From: Rhodopseudomonas sp. BR0M22
GTDB lineage: Bacteria > Pseudomonadota > Alphaproteobacteria > Rhizobiales > Xanthobacteraceae
Reading direction: 5' to 3'
Assembly (NCBI RefSeq): GCF_010907035.1
Contig: NZ_QUMK01000043.1
Span: 1 to 48,681 of the forward strand
DNA: 48,681 nt
The translations under genes were made by a program, and so were the position numbers. Positions 46,978 to 48,681 of the stretch are shown piece by piece. Every line of letters begins with the position of its first letter. Position 1 is the first letter of the stretch. The notes beneath the pieces are model-generated. The model was not told the DNA's origin. It made no database searches and saw only the letters and a program-made list of their open reading frames with translations.

Positions 46978-47469
46978 TCAGGCGGCGCTGGGTTCCGGGC
47001 TGTTGTCGAGCACCGCCAGTGCGGTCTCGCCGATCTGGCGCAGGTCCGAGGTGAAGCGGGCCGCGAGCGCCTGCATCGGCAGATTGGAGCGCAGGCACGA
47101 CATCTCGATCCGCCGCACCCCGAGCCGGCGCGCCTCGGCGATCATCGCCGCCATCAGCAGTCCGCCGATGCCCTGGCAGCGCCACTCGGCTTCGACGCTG
47201 AAGGCGGCTTCGGCGAGGTGATTGACGCGGTCGATCTCGAGCAATTCGCAGGCGCCGCGGATCTCGCCGTCTTCGAGATAGCTCAGCACCGGGCGGCCGT
47301 CCGACAGCGCCGCGCCGGCGTGGAACAGGACGTGGAATTCGGAGACGTCCTCGAAGAACCGCATCCGGCGCGCGTCGGCATCGAGCCGCATCAAGTGATT
47401 GCAGTAACGATCGGCGTCGGCCGGGCCGAGCGGCCTGACCTCTCCACGTCGTTCACTCGTTGCGGTCAT
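46978..47469 (-). CDS. GNAT-family N-acetyltransferase
   Basis: The 163-residue protein has the GNAT fold: an N-terminal substrate part (PLGPADADRYCNHLMRLDADARRMRFFEDVSE), the core strand HLAEAAFSVEAEWRCQGIGGLLMAAMIAEARRLG containing the acetyl-CoA pyrophosphate loop QGIGGLL (motif A), and ERxG-type strand IEMSCLRSNLPMQALAARF (motif B). Acceptor unknown. GGAGG 8 nt before ATG 47469 selects this start over a longer frame. It reads toward sqr, but the sqr promoter lies between them, so co-transcription is doubtful. Confidence 0.85.
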   Translation of the reverse strand: MTATSERRGEVRPLGPADADRYCNHLMRLDADARRMRFFEDVSEFHVLFHAGAALSDGRPVLSYLEDGEIRGACELLEIDRVNHLAEAAFSVEAEWRCQGIGGLLMAAMIAEARRLGVRRIEMSCLRSNLPMQALAARFTSDLRQIGETALAVLDNSPEPSAA

Positions 47470-47594
47470 CGGACGGCCCTCCGGCGAGTCGTGCCGCAGC
47501 ATAGTCCTCCGCCGTCGCGACACAAACCGAACCGCGCAAATCCGGTCGGCAGTTGAAGTATCAAACTACCAAATGCGCGCGTGCGTCGGCTGCG

Positions 47595-48071
47595 TCAGTC
47601 CGCCGCGATTGGCCGGGCCACGGCGCCGAGTGCGGTAACGGCGGCCTCGGGGTCGAGCTCGATCTGCAGGCCGCGCTGGCCGCCGTTGAGATACACCGTG
47701 GTCTCGGCGAGCGCGGCCTCGTCGATCGCCACCGGCACGCGCTTCTTCTGGCCGAACGGCGAGATGCCGCCGACATGATAGCCCGTCAGCCGTTCGGCAT
47801 CGGCCGGCTTCATCATCTTGGCGCTCTTGCCGCCGAGCGCGGCGGCGAGCTTCTTCATGCTGACCTCCTTGTCGGAGGCGATCACCGCACACACCGGCTT
47901 GCCGTCGAGCTCGGCCATCAGCGTCTTCAGCATCCGCTTCGGCTCGACCCCGACCGCCGCCGCGGCCGCCAACCCGATCGCTTCGGCATTCGGATCGTAG
48001 TCGTAGCTGTGCAGCTTGAACGCGACGCCGAGCTTGTCGAGCATCTGGGTGGCGCGGGTGGATTTGGACAT
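47595..48071 (-). CDS. ybaK: Cys-tRNA(Pro) deacylase, YbaK/EbsC family
   Basis: The 158-residue editing protein clears Cys mis-charged on tRNA(Pro). Landmarks: STRATQMLDKLGVAFKLHSYDYDP at the N terminus, EPKRMLKTLMAELDGKPV with catalytic-site Lys49, KSAKMMKPADAERLTGYHVGGISPFGQKKRVPV, and LNGGQRGLQIELDPEAAV. Length and order match E. coli YbaK. It is the last intact gene before the repeat array and reads leftward away from it. Confidence 0.92.
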   Translation of the reverse strand: MSKSTRATQMLDKLGVAFKLHSYDYDPNAEAIGLAAAAAVGVEPKRMLKTLMAELDGKPVCAVIASDKEVSMKKLAAALGGKSAKMMKPADAERLTGYHVGGISPFGQKKRVPVAIDEAALAETTVYLNGGQRGLQIELDPEAAVTALGAVARPIAAD

Positions 48072-48184
48072 GGCGGGGACTCGGGGGAGTTAGCAGGACA
48101 GCGCGGAGAGGCCTCGCGCGCCGCGGTGCACATTGTCACTGCACGCAAGCCGACGCAATGCAACGCGATCATGCCCCCACACAC

Positions 48185-48562
48185 CGTCATTCCGGGGCGC
48201 TCGCGCCAGCGAGCGAACCCGGAATCGCGCGGCCATGGGGCACGGCAGGGCGGCCTGCACCTCCGGTTTCCGGGTTCGCGCTCGCGCGCGCCCCGGAATG
48301 ACGAGGGTGTGGTGAAGACGCGCGCGGCGGCCGTTACTTCGTGCCGCCAACTCGCCGTCATTCCGGGGCACGCGCGCCAGCGCGTGAGCCCGGAATCTCG
48401 CGGTTGTGGAGCACCACGGGTCGGCCTGCACCTCCGGATTCCGGGTTCGCGCTGACGCGCGCCCCGGAATGACGGATGGGTGGTGAAGACGCGCGCGGCT
48501 GCGGTTACTTCGTGCCGGCCCTGCCGTCATTCCGGGGCACGCGCGCCAGCGCGTGAACCCGG
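48185..48562. repeat. tandem array of about 170-bp palindromic repeats (2.2 copies)
   Basis: Each unit starts CGTCATTCCGGGGC and its palindrome closes with CCCCGGAATGACG about 119 bp on (48185-48303 and 48356-48474). A spacer carrying GGTGAAGACGCGCGCGGC and GTTACTTCGTGCC follows. Starts at 48185, 48356 and 48525 give periods of 171 and 169 bp. The third copy is cut after 38 bp by the IS element. No gene is seen in 48072-48570. Confidence 0.88.
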
Positions 48563-48681
48563 CGACTGTCTCATGTGTCAAGGGTCTTACCTTGATATGG
48601 CGTGTCGGCTTTGACGAGTGCGTTGGCTGTGACGAGCAGTTTTCGGGCGATTGCGATGAGCGCGACCTTTCCGGGTTTTCC
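48563..48681 (-). mobile_element. 3' end of an IS110-family insertion sequence (runs off the window)
   Basis: The repeat copy starting at 48525 matches its neighbours up to CCCGG at 48562 and then departs into transposase DNA. Only about 8 bp lie between the transposase stop and the junction, so the non-coding end here is very short, as for the right end of IS110-group elements. No terminal inverted repeat is visible. Confidence 0.75.
48571..48681 (-). CDS. IS110-family transposase, C-terminal 36 residues (partial)
   Basis: Read leftward from the window edge, the open frame encodes GKPGKVALIAIARKLLVTANALV and a short tail ending at TGA 48573-48571. The KxALIAxxRKLLxxxNA block is the characteristic C-terminal helix of IS110/IS1111 transposases (DEDD recombinases guided by a bridge RNA). 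The catalytic domains lie outside the window. Being at the array edge, the element inserted within a palindromic repeat, a known preference of this family. Confidence 0.8.
   Translation of the reverse strand, partial: GKPGKVALIAIARKLLVTANALVKADTPYQGKTLDT

Noticed and set aside
45220-47556. 778-codon plus-strand frame over sqr and the GNAT gene
   Set aside because: Spans two clear minus-strand genes and their promoter; Arg/His-rich, no motifs.
48185-48562. The repeat array as a CRISPR
   Set aside because: Units are ~170 bp palindromic elements in a short tandem array with no unique spacers or cas genes.

Overview
The window is high-GC alphaproteobacterial DNA. The best fit I can read is Rhodopseudomonas palustris or a close relative (Bradyrhizobium/Nitrobacter group). 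Grounds: Omp25/31-type porin-like barrels, DUF992 proteins, a serC-serA pair with a leader hairpin, an Irr-type iron box (ICE) before mbfA, many methyl-accepting chemotaxis proteins (MCPs), and Rhizobiales-type dispersed palindromic repeats. This is inferred from gene content; no alignment was run. There are no rRNA, tRNA or CRISPR features.

Layout. 1-5.1 kb: a ferredoxin-NADP reductase-like flavoprotein cut by the window edge, a secreted PQQ-type sugar dehydrogenase, a 50-residue membrane peptide, a glutathione transferase and aspartate aminotransferase. 5.2-9.2 kb: two DUF992 secreted proteins, an EF-G-like GTPase that lacks the usual catalytic histidine, and a small XRE regulator. 9.2-18.1 kb: a SulP anion transporter, shikimate dehydrogenase, a TRIC/UPF0126 channel, enoyl-CoA hydratase, FMN-dependent lactate dehydrogenase, a small acidic protein, GlmM and a fosmidomycin-resistance-like MFS exporter. 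18.3-20.8 kb: two outer-membrane beta-barrels and a second GST.

21.1-36.5 kb is a sensory region. It holds a split PAS + MCP pair resembling Campylobacter CetB/CetA, two 561-residue tandem paralogous Cache MCPs, a double-Cache MCP and an MCP with a helical, NIT-like sensor. Interleaved are the serine-biosynthesis genes serC and serA, a hypothetical protein, and mbfA (ferritin-like iron exporter) behind a perfect 19-bp Irr-box palindrome. No cheA/W/R/B lies in the window, so these receptors must feed a core encoded elsewhere.

36.5-40.2 kb is more accessory: two paralogous DMT exporters flank a DUF1330 gene, a dispersed repeat and an overlapping pair of unknown small membrane proteins. 40.3-46.9 kb is the most striking part. 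A SoxR box with a 19-bp-spaced promoter precedes a MexH/MexI-like RND pump, followed by soxR itself. Convergent to soxR is a type I sulfide:quinone oxidoreductase (sqr) with all three catalytic cysteines. Its promoter carries ATTC-N8-GAAT, the motif I recall for the persulfide sensors SqrR/BigR. A 38-bp imperfect copy of the 3' end of sqr lies on the other side of the pump module, so pump + soxR is bracketed by direct repeats of sqr. This looks like a redox/reactive-sulfur island built by insertion or duplication.

46.9-48.7 kb: a GNAT acetyltransferase, a YbaK-type deacylase, a tandem array of about 170-bp palindromic repeats, and the 3' end of an IS110-family element that breaks the last repeat copy at the window edge.
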